From Bradyrhizobium forestalis (GTDB lineage Bacteria > Pseudomonadota > Alphaproteobacteria > Rhizobiales > Xanthobacteraceae), in the NCBI RefSeq assembly GCF_002795245.1, contig NZ_PGVG01000041.1, positions 1 through 64,000 of the forward strand: a stretch of 64,000 nucleotides of DNA, given 5' to 3'. Position 1 is the first letter of the stretch; the number at the start of each line of letters is the position of its first letter. The translations under genes were made by a program, and so were the position numbers. Of the stretch, positions 8,230-17,778 are shown piece by piece. The notes beneath the pieces are model-generated. The model was not told the origin of the DNA, ran no database searches, and saw only the letters and a program-made list of their open reading frames with translations.

Positions 8230-9846
8230 CTACTCCGCCGCCAGCTTCACGTCCGGCGCGGCGGCGCGCACCTCGGCATCGACCTGGGCCTCGAACTTGG
8301 CAAAGTTCTTCTGGAACATGCCGACCAGCGCGCGGGCGGTCTTGTCGAACTCGTCCTTGTCCTTCCAGGTGTTGACCGGGTTGAGGATTTCGCTGGGCAC
8401 GCCCGGCAGCGCGGTCGGGACCGCGAAGCCGAAATACTTGTCGGTGCGGAATTCGACGTTGCGAAGCGAGCCGTCGAGCGCGGCGGTGAGCAGCGCGCGC
8501 GTCACCTTGATCGGCATGCGGCTGCCTGTGCCGTACTTGCCGCCGGTCCATCCGGTGTTGACCAGCCAGCAATCGACATTGTGCTGGGCAATGAGATCAC
8601 GCAGCATGTTGCCGTAGACGCTGGGGTCGAGCGGCAGGAACGGCGAGCCGAAGCAGGTCGAGAACTCCGGCTGCGGCTCGTTGCCGAGACCGCGCTCGGT
8701 GCCGGCGACCTTGGCGGTGTAGCCGGAGAGGAAATGATACATCGCCTGCGCCGGCGAGAGCTTTGCGATCGGCGGCAGCACGCCGAAGGCATCGGCAGCG
8801 AGCATCACCACGTTCTTCGGCTGCGGCGCACGGCCGGTGCGCGAGGCGTTCGGGATGAAGTCGAGCGGGTAGGCCGAGCGCGTGTTCTCGGTCTTGGAGC
8901 CGTCGTCGAAGTCGACGACACGGGTGTCGTCGTCGAGCACGCAGTTCTCGAGCACCGCGCCGAAGCGGGTCGAGGCGGCATAGATCTGCGGCTCGGCTTC
9001 CTGCGACAGCTTGATGCACTTGGCATAGCAGCCGCCCTCGAAATTGAAGACGCCGTTCGGGCCCCAGCCATGCTCGTCGTCGCCGATCAGCGTGCGGTTC
9101 GGATCGGCCGACAGCGTGGTCTTGCCGGTGCCTGACAGCCCGAAGAAGATCGCCGCGTCGCCGTTGGCGCCGACATTGGCCGAGCAGTGCATCGGCATCA
9201 CCCCGCGCTCGGGCAGGTAGTAGTTCAGCGTGGTGAAGACCGACTTCTTCATCTCGCCAGCATAATAAGACCCGCCGATCAGGACGATCTTGCGGGCGAA
9301 ATCGATCGCGACGACGTTCTCCGAGCGCACGCCGTGACGTTTGGGATCGGCGCGGAAGCTCGGCATGGAGATGATGGTGAGCTCCGGCACGAAGGTCGAC
9401 AGCTCGATCGCCTCGGGGCGGATCAACAGCGTGCGGATGAACAGCGAGTGCCAGGCGAGCTCGGTGAAGACGCGCGTCTTGATCCGGTAGGCGGGGTCGG
9501 CGCCGCCATAGAGGTCCTGCGCGAACAGGCGCTTGCCTTCGGCGTGCTTGAGGAAGTCCTGGTAGAGCGTCTCGAACTGCTCCGCGGTGATCGACTGGTT
9601 GCCGGCCCACCACATCTTCTTGTCGGTGGTGGCGTCACGCACCGTGAACTTGTCCTTCGGGCTGCGCCCGGTGAACTCGCCCGTGTCGGCGCAAAGTGCG
9701 CCGTCAGCGGACAGCACCGCCTCGCCCGCCGAGAGCGAGTATTGATAGAGTTGTGGCGCACCGAGATTCCAGTGAACCTGCTCGAGATTCTTTAAGCCGA
9801 ATTTGTCGGCGCCGAAGGCACCGTTGCGCACGCCCGTCTCTTGCAC
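8230..9846 (-). CDS. pckA: Phosphoenolpyruvate carboxykinase (ATP)
   Basis: A 538-residue ATP-dependent PEP carboxykinase, which converts oxaloacetate and ATP to PEP and starts gluconeogenesis, needed in rhizobia growing on dicarboxylates. The kinase-type P-loop GLSGTGKTTLSADP is present near residues 236-249, with the downstream metal-binding LIGDDEHGW motif and NFEGGCYAKCI. Length is normal. The start is GTG at 9846 with AGGAGG about eight bases upstream. In many rhizobia pckA sits directly beside chvI/chvG; here two unrelated genes lie between. A strong terminator follows the stop. Confidence 0.97.
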   Translation of the reverse strand: MQETGVRNGAFGADKFGLKNLEQVHWNLGAPQLYQYSLSAGEAVLSADGALCADTGEFTGRSPKDKFTVRDATTDKKMWWAGNQSITAEQFETLYQDFLKHAEGKRLFAQDLYGGADPAYRIKTRVFTELAWHSLFIRTLLIRPEAIELSTFVPELTIISMPSFRADPKRHGVRSENVVAIDFARKIVLIGGSYYAGEMKKSVFTTLNYYLPERGVMPMHCSANVGANGDAAIFFGLSGTGKTTLSADPNRTLIGDDEHGWGPNGVFNFEGGCYAKCIKLSQEAEPQIYAASTRFGAVLENCVLDDDTRVVDFDDGSKTENTRSAYPLDFIPNASRTGRAPQPKNVVMLAADAFGVLPPIAKLSPAQAMYHFLSGYTAKVAGTERGLGNEPQPEFSTCFGSPFLPLDPSVYGNMLRDLIAQHNVDCWLVNTGWTGGKYGTGSRMPIKVTRALLTAALDGSLRNVEFRTDKYFGFAVPTALPGVPSEILNPVNTWKDKDEFDKTARALVGMFQKNFAKFEAQVDAEVRAAAPDVKLAAE

Positions 9847-10132
9847 GAAAAAATCCTCCTAGAACCCGCGACACTCAGCGCGACCAAGTTTGGCGCCATC
9901 GCGGTCATCGTGATTATGGGCCATTCGGCCTCAGCTGAACGACGTAATACTGATGAACGCTGGCGTTGCCAAGCTGATCCCGCAGGATTTGGTTTATTCA
10001 AGGACTGCGCCAAACGTCGCGCATGTCAGCTCTGAGCAGGCGCATCAAGAAAAGTGCGAATGATCGCGCAACCAAACGCGCGTTTGCGCGTTGCTTCCAG
10101 TTATTGCGACGCACAATCCATGCAGTAGCTTC

Positions 10133-12727
10133 CTATCGTACCTCGCCCTCGCCGATCAGCGCGAACGGTCCCCACATGGCGGGATAGGCGTTGCGTGGTG
10201 ACGAGGCGTCGTCGAGATAGGTCAGCATCGCGCGGCGCAAGGCTTCGGCACGACCGATCTTCGGTTCGTTCTTGAGCAGCTCGAACGTCGATGTGGTCAG
10301 GCGGGTCGCAGCTTCCGAATCCACGGCCCAATGCGAAACCAGCAGCGCGCGGGCACCTGCGTAGAAGAACGAGCGCGCCAGTCCCGACAGCGCCTCGGCG
10401 CCGGGCTTGTCGCCGGCGATGGTGTTGCAGGCGGACAGGACCACCCAATCGGCGTTGAGCTTGAGCTGAGCCACTTCGCTCGCCGTGAGAAGACCGTCGT
10501 CGAGCTCCGATGGCTGGTCGGGAATGGAGAGCGCAAGCGAAGGTTCACCCAGTCCCTTGACGTCGCCGGCAACGAGGCCGTGGGTGGCAAAGTAGATGAT
10601 GCCGTATTGGGCAAGCGCTGCACGCTTGAGCGTCGTTTCGCTGGCATCGCGTCCGAGATGGATATCGGCATCAGTGGCACCGACGTTCCTCGCCACCGCG
10701 CTCAGCTCATCGGCGGTATCGGGCAATTGCGGCAACGCCTGCGCCAGCCGCGCGCGATCGACACCTGCGCCGCGCCAGAACTCCGCATAGGCAATCGTCG
10801 CGATGCTGCGCGCGGCGATCCTGCCGCTCGCGGCGCGCCGGTCGGCAGGCCCCTCGGCTGCAGGATTGAACACGGGATCGCCGAAACCGGTCATCGGCTT
10901 GACGTCCTGGTCCCTGCGGGCAAAGGCGCGCAGCGATTTCAGGCTGATCACCGACGGCAGCACCGAGACGGCCTGGCGCCGCAGCAGCCAGGCGGCGCTG
11001 CGATAGCCATCGAGCTTGTCCGGGATCGCCGCCTGCGGCTTCTCCGTGACCAGCAGATGAAACGGCAATGCGGTCAGCGCCGCCGACGGCACGACCAGCA
11101 GGTTGCGCTTGTCCTTCGTCAACGCCTCGACCGGGCCGACCAGCGCGACATAGAGCTCGCTCGCGAGCGCGAGATCGAACAGGCCCGATTTGCCGGAGGC
11201 ATCGCGCGCCTTGCCGACATCCAGCCCCTTGCGGAAAGCGGCGACCTTTTGCGCCAGCGCGTCCGCTCCGAGAGAGATCTCCTTCCAGTCGACGCCCTCG
11301 CGGCTGATCGCGACGACATAGCTCTGCTTGTCGACGACGGAATAGATCACCATCGCCTCGTCGGCCGAGAGCAGCGGCTGGATGTCCTTCACCGTCAGCG
11401 GCAGCGGGTTGGACAGCGAGGCATAGTCGGGAAACTCGACCGCGAGCGTCTTCTGCAATCCGTTGCGCGCGCTCGCGATCGTGGCGATCCGCGCGCGGCT
11501 GCGCTGCTCGGCCGCGACGTCGCGCTGGGCGGATGGCTTCGACACCGCAGCGATGATCGCCTTGTCGAGCGCTTCGGACTCGGCCGCGAGATCCTGATCC
11601 TTGCGCACGAGCTCGGCGAGCCGGTCGCTGCCGGCAGCAAGCCGCACCGCGAGCTTGTTCACGGCAGAGGCGGCAGAAGATTGCGTGCCGCGCTGGATCG
11701 CACCGAGCGCGTCATCGAGCGCCTTGTCGCTCGCCAGCAGCGATTGCTGCCGCGCAGCGAACAGGATCGGCAACACGACACGCAGCTGCGCACGATTGGC
11801 AGCGAGCGTCTTCTGCGCGAACGGCAAAGCGTCCGCAGTCCGTCCCGTCGCCTGCAGGAAATGGGCGAGATTGCTCGTCGACGTCGCGACGTCAGGATGA
11901 TCCGGTCCGAGTGCACGCTCGCGGATCGACAGGGCGCGGCGATAGAGCGGCTCGGCCTCGGCATGGCGCTGCTGGTGCTGATAGAGCCCGGCGAGATTGT
12001 TGAGCGAGCGCGCGACGTCGGGGTGTTCCGGCCCCAGCACCTTTTCACGGATCGCGAGCGAGCGCTTGATCGGAGCTTCGGCATCGGCATCGCGATTGAG
12101 ATCGCGATCGACCTGACCGATGTTGTTCAGGACGGTCGCAACCGCGGGATGCTCGGGCCCGGCGGCTTTCTGATAGATCGCGAGCGCCCGCTGAAACAGC
12201 GGCTCGGCATCGGCAAAGCGCTCCTGCTTCACGTAGAGCGTGGCGAGATTGTTGAGGGCCCGGCCGACGTCGGGATGCTCGCGCGACAGGCTCCTTTCGC
12301 TGACGGCGAGCGCGCGCTTGAACAGCGGCTCGGCCTCAGTGAAGCGGCCCTGCCGCTGATACAGCGCGGCGAGATTGCTCAGCTCGGGCGCGATCAAGGC
12401 GGTGTCGAGGCCGAGCGACCTTTCCAACAGCGCGATGGCCCGCTTGTAGATCGGCTCGGCGAGATCGTCGCGGCCCTGGCCGGCATAGACCTGGCCGAGA
12501 TTGTTGAGCCCGGCGGACAGCTCGCGACCGTCATTGCCCTTCTCCAGGCTCGTAACCATCGCCTGCGCGAGTGGAAGCGCTTCCGCATATTTGCCGGCGC
12601 TCATGAGCGCGTTGATCCGCGCGCCCTGTGCGGCGGGACTGACCGTCTGGGCGAGCGCAGGCGGAGCAAATGACGTGGTGATCGCGAGTGCCAGACCCGC
12701 GGCCAATGCCAAACGACGATGCGTCAT
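10133..12727 (-). CDS. Secreted TPR-CHAT protein (caspase-like protease domain)
   Basis: An 864-residue protein with a signal peptide (about residues 1-27, ending ALAQ), about seven kinesin-light-chain-type tetratricopeptide repeats (about residues 35-320, with repeated GPEHPDVA..LNNLA phrases), a helical middle part, and a C-terminal CHAT domain. The CHAT catalytic pair is intact: His in YFATHGLV (H716) and Cys in VLSACNT (C767). CHAT domains are clan CD cysteine proteases, known as separase/caspase relatives; substrates of the bacterial secreted forms are mostly unknown. ATG at 12727 is preferred (GAGAGG upstream, followed at once by the signal peptide) over an in-frame TTG at 12745. Confidence 0.88.
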   Translation of the reverse strand: MTHRRLALAAGLALAITTSFAPPALAQTVSPAAQGARINALMSAGKYAEALPLAQAMVTSLEKGNDGRELSAGLNNLGQVYAGQGRDDLAEPIYKRAIALLERSLGLDTALIAPELSNLAALYQRQGRFTEAEPLFKRALAVSERSLSREHPDVGRALNNLATLYVKQERFADAEPLFQRALAIYQKAAGPEHPAVATVLNNIGQVDRDLNRDADAEAPIKRSLAIREKVLGPEHPDVARSLNNLAGLYQHQQRHAEAEPLYRRALSIRERALGPDHPDVATSTSNLAHFLQATGRTADALPFAQKTLAANRAQLRVVLPILFAARQQSLLASDKALDDALGAIQRGTQSSAASAVNKLAVRLAAGSDRLAELVRKDQDLAAESEALDKAIIAAVSKPSAQRDVAAEQRSRARIATIASARNGLQKTLAVEFPDYASLSNPLPLTVKDIQPLLSADEAMVIYSVVDKQSYVVAISREGVDWKEISLGADALAQKVAAFRKGLDVGKARDASGKSGLFDLALASELYVALVGPVEALTKDKRNLLVVPSAALTALPFHLLVTEKPQAAIPDKLDGYRSAAWLLRRQAVSVLPSVISLKSLRAFARRDQDVKPMTGFGDPVFNPAAEGPADRRAASGRIAARSIATIAYAEFWRGAGVDRARLAQALPQLPDTADELSAVARNVGATDADIHLGRDASETTLKRAALAQYGIIYFATHGLVAGDVKGLGEPSLALSIPDQPSELDDGLLTASEVAQLKLNADWVVLSACNTIAGDKPGAEALSGLARSFFYAGARALLVSHWAVDSEAATRLTTSTFELLKNEPKIGRAEALRRAMLTYLDDASSPRNAYPAMWGPFALIGEGEVR

Positions 12728-12788
12728 GAACCCTCTCGCTGCCAACCGGACCGGTTACGATCTGGGTCGCAGCGACGGGCGGCGGCGT

Positions 12789-13565
12789 TCAACCTGTTGC
12801 GCTCTGGTCCACCTTCATGCGCGCTTCGCCAGCGAGACGGACCAGCATCTTGCGCAAGCCCGTGCCATCGGTCACCCGCTCCGGGAAGTCCAGCCGCAGT
12901 GTGGTTTGGCCGTCCTGCATGTCGAGGCCTTCAGGATCACAGCCGGTGCAGCGCCAGTCGCCCGCGGCGGCGCCGAGGAGCTTTGTGGCATAGAGATTCA
13001 TGGCATCGCGATGGTCGGCGTTCATGTGCGCGACGGCGCCCTCTTCCGCGGCCAGCAGGTCCTCGGCCCCGGTGAGATCCGTCAGGAATTGCTCAGGCTT
13101 GAGATCGACAATCCGGCCGAAACCCGCGACCAGATGAGTTCCCGTGGGGCGGATCCGAAAGAACGAGAAATCCTTAAAGGAAACAAAGCCCTCTGCCGAT
13201 GGATGGGCATTGAGATACCGTCGCTGGAGCAGATCCTTGTCCGCAGCGGCCGCTTCCGCCGAGCCTGACAGCATGATCCGGGCGCCTTCCAGGGGATCGC
13301 CGGCCACGCGCTCGTCCAGCATCAGCGAGACCCGGCTGTCCGCAAGGATGTTCCGGGTGTGCACGGCGAGCCGTGAGATCAGAAGGATCGGCGAGCCATC
13401 GGGGTGGCTGGCGAGATTGACCAGGGAACAATAGGGATCGCCGCTGCCGGTCATCAGCGTCGCCAGGGCCCCCTGCCGGGACCGTCGCAGCAGCGATTTT
13501 GCGAGCTTTGCGGGGTCGAAATCGGGGGTCGGTTGCATCGGCTTTCTCGGGTCAGGTGGTTGCAT
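12789..13565 (-). CDS. HugZ-like pyridoxamine-phosphate-oxidase-fold protein with DUF2470-type C-terminus
   Basis: A 258-residue protein with an N-terminal split-barrel flavin/heme-binding domain (LLRRSRQGALATLM, then PYCSLVNLASHPDGSPILLIS) and a C-terminal domain with EEGAVAHMNADHRDAMNLYA, the signature of the DUF2470/HugZ C-terminal domain. HugZ proteins degrade heme in some bacteria; others bind heme or FMN without known activity. The MNADHRDA motif supplies conserved histidines. Two close starts are possible (13565 and 13538). It is divergent from chvI, and convergent genes are absent, so its own promoter probably lies in the 215-base gap. Confidence 0.85.
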   Translation of the reverse strand: MQPPDPRKPMQPTPDFDPAKLAKSLLRRSRQGALATLMTGSGDPYCSLVNLASHPDGSPILLISRLAVHTRNILADSRVSLMLDERVAGDPLEGARIMLSGSAEAAAADKDLLQRRYLNAHPSAEGFVSFKDFSFFRIRPTGTHLVAGFGRIVDLKPEQFLTDLTGAEDLLAAEEGAVAHMNADHRDAMNLYATKLLGAAAGDWRCTGCDPEGLDMQDGQTTLRLDFPERVTDGTGLRKMLVRLAGEARMKVDQSATG

Positions 13566-13780
13566 GTGGGGCCTTGTTTCGGGTAAACGGGGGCCCGGTT
13601 ATGGGTCGGGATGCGGCGAATCTGCCGTGTTTCGTGGAACTTGGTCACACTTCAGCCCAGCTTGCATTGCTCGGTGACAAGGTTCGAACGCCACTTCGGC
13701 ACCCATGTATGCGGCGCATCACTGGATTGCTCGCCGTTTTAAGCCACGACCCAAACGGAAAGCAGAAAGCAGAGAGGCTC

Positions 13781-14482
13781 ATGCCCACAATCGCTTTGGT
13801 CGACGACGACCGCAACATTCTCACATCCGTCTCGATCGCGCTGGAAGCCGAAGGCTACCGCATCATGACTTACACCGACGGCGCCTCCGCGCTCGACGGT
13901 TTTCGCACCACCCAGCCCGATCTTGCCATCCTCGACATCAAGATGCCGCGCATGGACGGCATGGAGACGCTGCGTCGTCTCAGGCAGAAATCCGATCTGC
14001 CGGTGATCTTCCTCACCTCCAAGGACGAAGAGATCGACGAGCTGTTCGGCCTCAAGATGGGCGCCGACGACTTCATCCGCAAACCGTTCTCGCAGCGCCT
14101 TTTGGTCGAGCGCGTCAAGGCGGTGCTGCGCCGCTCGGCGCCGAAGGACCCGACCGTCGCGCCGAAGGAGAACGACGCCAAGGCGCTCGACCGCGGCCTG
14201 CTGCGCATGGATCCGGAACGCCATACCTGCACCTGGAAGAACGAGCCGGTGACGCTGACCGTCACCGAATTCCTGATCCTGCAGGCGCTCGCGACCCGGC
14301 CCGGCGTGGTGAAGAGCCGCAACGCGCTGATGGACGCCGCCTATGACGACCAGGTCTATGTCGACGACCGCACCATCGACAGCCACATCAAGCGGCTGCG
14401 CAAGAAGTTCAAGGTGGTCGACAACGAGTTCGAGATGATCGAGACGCTTTACGGCGTCGGCTACCGTTTCAAGGAAGCCTGA
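13781..14482 (+). CDS. chvI: Two-component response regulator ChvI
   Basis: A 233-residue OmpR/PhoB-type regulator. The receiver domain has the acidic pocket DDD at residues 8-10, phosphoacceptor D52 (AILDIKMPRMDG) and the conserved lysine in FIRKPF. The winged-helix DNA-binding domain ends GVGYRF. ChvI with ChvG governs acid, envelope and host-association responses in Rhizobiales. The ATG at 13781 has AGAGAGG just upstream and starts exactly at the receiver domain; a longer in-frame reading is spurious. chvG follows 118 bases downstream, then hprK and PTS genes, the usual rhizobial order. Confidence 0.96.
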   Translation: MPTIALVDDDRNILTSVSIALEAEGYRIMTYTDGASALDGFRTTQPDLAILDIKMPRMDGMETLRRLRQKSDLPVIFLTSKDEEIDELFGLKMGADDFIRKPFSQRLLVERVKAVLRRSAPKDPTVAPKENDAKALDRGLLRMDPERHTCTWKNEPVTLTVTEFLILQALATRPGVVKSRNALMDAAYDDQVYVDDRTIDSHIKRLRKKFKVVDNEFEMIETLYGVGYRFKEA

Positions 14483-14600
14483 GGCGGCGGGCGCCCTCCA
14501 CGACGATCGAGAGCATCTCCGGTTCTCGTTCCATCGGGACCAGGATCGCTCTAGGATGCGGGGGACCTTCGCACGAGCTGTCCTAACGCGGGCGTAAGCA

Positions 14601-16397
14601 TTGCTTGACCGAACGCAGCCTGACCCAAACCAGAGCGCCGCGGATGTCGCGTCCGACGGCGTTCTGGAGCACGTCACCGATGATAAGCCGCAGGGCTGGC
14701 GACCGCTGAACTGGCTGAAACGCGCCGGGCAGTTCTTCTTTGCACTGTCCTTCTCGAGCCTGCCCCGCCGCATCGTCTCGCTCAACCTCGCCGGCCTCGT
14801 CGCGCTGGTCGCGAGCATCCTGTACCTGTCGCAATTCCGCGCCGGCCTGATCGACGCGCGCGCGCAGAGCCTCCTGGTCCAGGCCGAGATCATCGCCGGC
14901 GCGATCGCGGCCTCCGCCACGGTGCAGACCAACGCCATCACCATCGATCCCGACCGGCTGCTCGACCTCAAGCCGGGCGAGACCTATGGCGGCCCGGACG
15001 AGTATTCACCGCTGGACTTCCCGATCAATCCGGAGCGCGTGGCGCCGGTGCTGCGCACGCTGATCTCGCCGACCAAGACGCGCGCCCGCATCTACGATCC
15101 CAACGGCAGCCTGCTGCTCGACAGCCGCAACCTCGAAAACGTGCTGCGCTTCGATCTGCCGCCTCCGGCCGACAAGCCCGGTATCGTCGAGCGCGGCATG
15201 GTCGCGGTGCGCACCTGGCTGAACCGCGGCGACCTGCCGCTTTATCGCGAGCTCGGACCCGAGAACGGCAATGGCTATGCGGAGGTGGGCGACGCGCTCC
15301 AGGGCCAGAAGCGCTCGATGGTGCGGGTCAATGCGCGCGGCGAGGTGATCGTGTCGGTCGCGGTCCCCGTGCTGCGCTCGCGCGCGATCCACGGCGCCTT
15401 GATGCTGTCGACGCAGGGCGACGACATCGACCAGATGGTCACCGCCGAGCGCCTCGCGATCCTGAAGGTCGGCGGCGTCGCGGCCGCCGTCATGATCATG
15501 CTGTCGCTCTTGCTGGCGAGCACGATCGCCGGCCCCGTGCGCCGGCTCGCCGACAGTGCCGAGCGCGTCCGCCGCCGCATCAAGGCGCGCATCGAGATTC
15601 CCGATTTCACCCGCCGCCGCGACGAGATCGGCCATCTCTCCGGCGCGCTGCGCGACATGACCAGCGCGCTCTACAGCCGCATCGAGGCGATCGAGATGTT
15701 CGCCGCCGACGTCGCTCATGAACTGAAGAACCCGCTGACCTCGCTGCGCTCGGCGGTCGAGACGCTGCCGCTGGCGCGCAACGAGAACAGCCGCGCGCGC
15801 CTGCTCGAGGTGATCGAGCACGACGTCAAGCGGCTCGACCGGCTGATCTCCGACATCTCCGACGCCAGCCGCCTCGATGCCGAATTGCAGCGCCAGGACG
15901 CGATCCCGGTCGACCTGCGCCGCCTGCTGACGACGCTGGCGTCCGTCGCCAATGAGACCAAGCTCGGTCACGACGTCGCGGTCGAGACGCGTTTCGAGGG
16001 CCGCAGCCCGGCCGACACTTTCGCCGTGACCGGCCACGATTCGCGGCTCGGACAGGTCGTCTCCAACCTGCTCTCCAACGCACAATCCTTCTCCGAACGC
16101 GGCAGCAAGGTGCGCCTCACCTGCCGCCGCGCGCGCGGCGAGATCGAGATCGTGGTCGACGACGACGGCCCCGGCATTCGCGACGACGCGCTGGAGCGCA
16201 TCTTCGAGCGCTTCTACACCGATCGTCCGCATCAGGGCTTTGGCCAGAACTCCGGCCTCGGGCTGTCGATCTCCAAGCAGATCATCGACGCCCATGGCGG
16301 GCGCATCTGGGCGGAGAACCGTCCTGGCCCGCTGGATGCCGACGGCGCTCCGACGGTGACCGGCGCGCGCTTCGTGGTGAGGCTGCCGGCGCTATGA
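14601..16397 (+). CDS. chvG: Sensor histidine kinase ChvG
   Basis: A 598-residue membrane sensor kinase. After a cytoplasmic N-terminal stretch there is a first transmembrane segment near residues 55-75, a periplasmic domain, a second membrane segment near 290-310 and a HAMP region. The kinase core follows: HisKA with phosphoacceptor H373 (ADVAHELKNPLTSLRSA), N box NLLSNAQSF, and G boxes DDDGPGI and GLGLSISK. The annotated start is TTG at 14601 with a weak ribosome site, so the exact N-terminus is uncertain. The stop overlaps hprK by four bases (ATGA), tying the sensor to the PTS control kinase. Confidence 0.95.
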   Translation: MLDRTQPDPNQSAADVASDGVLEHVTDDKPQGWRPLNWLKRAGQFFFALSFSSLPRRIVSLNLAGLVALVASILYLSQFRAGLIDARAQSLLVQAEIIAGAIAASATVQTNAITIDPDRLLDLKPGETYGGPDEYSPLDFPINPERVAPVLRTLISPTKTRARIYDPNGSLLLDSRNLENVLRFDLPPPADKPGIVERGMVAVRTWLNRGDLPLYRELGPENGNGYAEVGDALQGQKRSMVRVNARGEVIVSVAVPVLRSRAIHGALMLSTQGDDIDQMVTAERLAILKVGGVAAAVMIMLSLLLASTIAGPVRRLADSAERVRRRIKARIEIPDFTRRRDEIGHLSGALRDMTSALYSRIEAIEMFAADVAHELKNPLTSLRSAVETLPLARNENSRARLLEVIEHDVKRLDRLISDISDASRLDAELQRQDAIPVDLRRLLTTLASVANETKLGHDVAVETRFEGRSPADTFAVTGHDSRLGQVVSNLLSNAQSFSERGSKVRLTCRRARGEIEIVVDDDGPGIRDDALERIFERFYTDRPHQGFGQNSGLGLSISKQIIDAHGGRIWAENRPGPLDADGAPTVTGARFVVRLPAL

Positions 16398-16843
16398 GCG
16401 ACGGCGGGCCCAGCGTTCACGCCTCCGCCGTCAAGGTCGGGACTCTTGCCGTGCTGATCCGCGGGCCCTCGGGCTCCGGCAAGTCGCGCCTTGCCTTTGA
16501 TTTGATCATGGCAGGCCGCGCTGGTGTGGTCGAAAGGGCCGTTCTGGTCGGTGATGACCGTGTCCATCTGGCGACAGTCGGCGATGAAATTGAGGTCCGC
16601 CCCGCACCTCGCTTGGCTGGCCTGATCGAGATCCGGGGCCTCGGAATCCGCCGCTGCGACTTCGTGGAGCATGCGACCGTCGGCCTCGTGGTCGATCTCG
16701 ACGCGGCGGATGCGGACCGCCTGCCTGCGGCGGAATCCCTGAAAACCAGCATTTCTGGTGTCGAAATACCGCGAATCCCGGTCCCCCGCGGCTATTCGCC
16801 CCTCCCCCTGGTTGTCGCGGCCTTGACCACTACCAAGAGTTAA
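16394..16843 (+). CDS. hprK: HPr kinase/phosphorylase, short alphaproteobacterial form
   Basis: A 149-residue protein with a P-loop GPSGSGKS at residues 24-31 and the HprK signature region EIRGLGIRR. It is about half the length of Firmicutes HprK because the N-terminal domain is absent, as is normal in Alphaproteobacteria. It phosphorylates the regulatory serine of HPr; in this window HPr S61 is the matching residue. ATGA overlap with chvG shows translational coupling. No sugar permease subunit is nearby, so the pathway is regulatory. Confidence 0.94.
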   Translation: MSDGGPSVHASAVKVGTLAVLIRGPSGSGKSRLAFDLIMAGRAGVVERAVLVGDDRVHLATVGDEIEVRPAPRLAGLIEIRGLGIRRCDFVEHATVGLVVDLDAADADRLPAAESLKTSISGVEIPRIPVPRGYSPLPLVVAALTTTKS

Positions 16844-17051
16844 CCTTCTGCTAATCCCTCAGGCGATTGTTTGAAGGGAAATGGTAACCATATGAAGCCC
16901 ACTATCGCGGCCGAATAGACCGGCGCAGCTCCCCTTATCCATCCGTCTATATTCAGGGAGATACGCAACATCCCCTCTTGCGCGGGGGCTCTGGATGGTC
17001 AAAGTGGCGCGTTCGTGCGGTGCACCAAAAGCGCCCGCGAGGAGTTTTCCG

Positions 17052-17453
17052 ATGATTGGTCTAGTACTTGTGACCCACGGGCGCCTTGCCGACGAATTCA
17101 AGGCGGCGCTTGAACATGTCATGGGCCCACAAAAGCAAATCGAAGCGATCACGATCGGCGCCGAAGATGATTCCGATCTCTGTCGAAGCGACATCATCGA
17201 GGCGGTTAACCGCGTCGATTCCGGCGACGGCGTTGCGATCCTCACCGACATGTTCGGCGGCACGCCCTCGAACCTTGCAATATCCTGCATGAGCCGGCCC
17301 AAGGTCGAAGTGCTCGCGGGCATCAACCTGCCCATGCTGGTGAAGCTCGCCAAGGTGCGCGAGGAGCGGACGTTGCCCGACGCGATCGCGATGGCCCAGG
17401 AAGCGGGCCGCAAATACGTCACCATCGCCAGCCGCGTGCTCGCCGGCAAATGA
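17052..17453 (+). CDS. PTS mannose-type EIIA component
   Basis: A 133-residue EIIA-Man-like protein. The phosphorylated histidine is H9 in GLVLVTHGRLADEF, and the LTDMFGGTPSNLA loop is typical of the family. In Alphaproteobacteria this protein works with HPr and EI-Ntr as a phosphorelay that signals rather than imports sugar. I chose the ATG at 17052 with GGAG ten bases upstream, since the fold begins right there. The HPr gene overlaps its stop by four bases. A 208-base gap separates it from hprK, so a second promoter is possible. Confidence 0.93.
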   Translation: MIGLVLVTHGRLADEFKAALEHVMGPQKQIEAITIGAEDDSDLCRSDIIEAVNRVDSGDGVAILTDMFGGTPSNLAISCMSRPKVEVLAGINLPMLVKLAKVREERTLPDAIAMAQEAGRKYVTIASRVLAGK

Positions 17454-17767
17454 GCGACGAGGCGCCACAAGCGGGGACCGGCGTGCCCGCGGGCGCGATC
17501 TCCAAGGAGCTTCTGATCATCAACAAGCGCGGCCTGCATGCGCGCGCCTCGGCGAAATTCGTCCAGGCGGTCGAGCGCTTCGACGCGCAGGTGTGGGTGA
17601 CGCGCGGCGGCGAGACCGTCGGCGGCGCCTCGATCATGGGCCTGATGATGCTCGCCGCGGGTCCCGGCACGACGATCACCGTGGCGGCGGCGGGGACTGA
17701 CGCCGAAGCCGCGCTTGCGGCGATCACCGAGCTCGTCGAGAGCAAGTTCAACGAGGAAGGGGTTTAG
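17450..17767 (+). CDS. HPr family phosphocarrier protein
   Basis: A 105-residue HPr with an N-terminal extension of about 17 residues before the usual domain. The EI phosphorylation site is H30 (KRGLHARASAKF) and the HprK regulatory serine is S61 (GASIMGLMML), so both control points are intact. Its gene overlaps EIIA by ATGA. Together with hprK and EIIA this completes the soluble regulatory PTS except EI, which is not in this window. A palindromic repeat follows the stop and separates it from the convergent glycosyltransferase gene. Confidence 0.94.
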   Translation: MSDEAPQAGTGVPAGAISKELLIINKRGLHARASAKFVQAVERFDAQVWVTRGGETVGGASIMGLMMLAAGPGTTITVAAAGTDAEAALAAITELVESKFNEEGV

Positions 17768-17778
17768 GCTTCCTCTCG

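Noticed and set aside
5891..8572. Very long open frame on the minus strand across glgP and the thioesterase gene
   Set aside because: It is antisense to two well-supported genes, Arg/His/Asp-rich without any fold pattern, and typical of GC-rich third-position shadows.
10331..12673. 780-codon plus-strand open frame
   Set aside because: Mirror of the TPR-CHAT gene; repeats in it simply reflect the TPR repeats on the other strand.
14483..14600. Possible small RNA or attenuator between chvI and chvG
   Set aside because: No stable hairpin with a T run and no recognisable RNA family.
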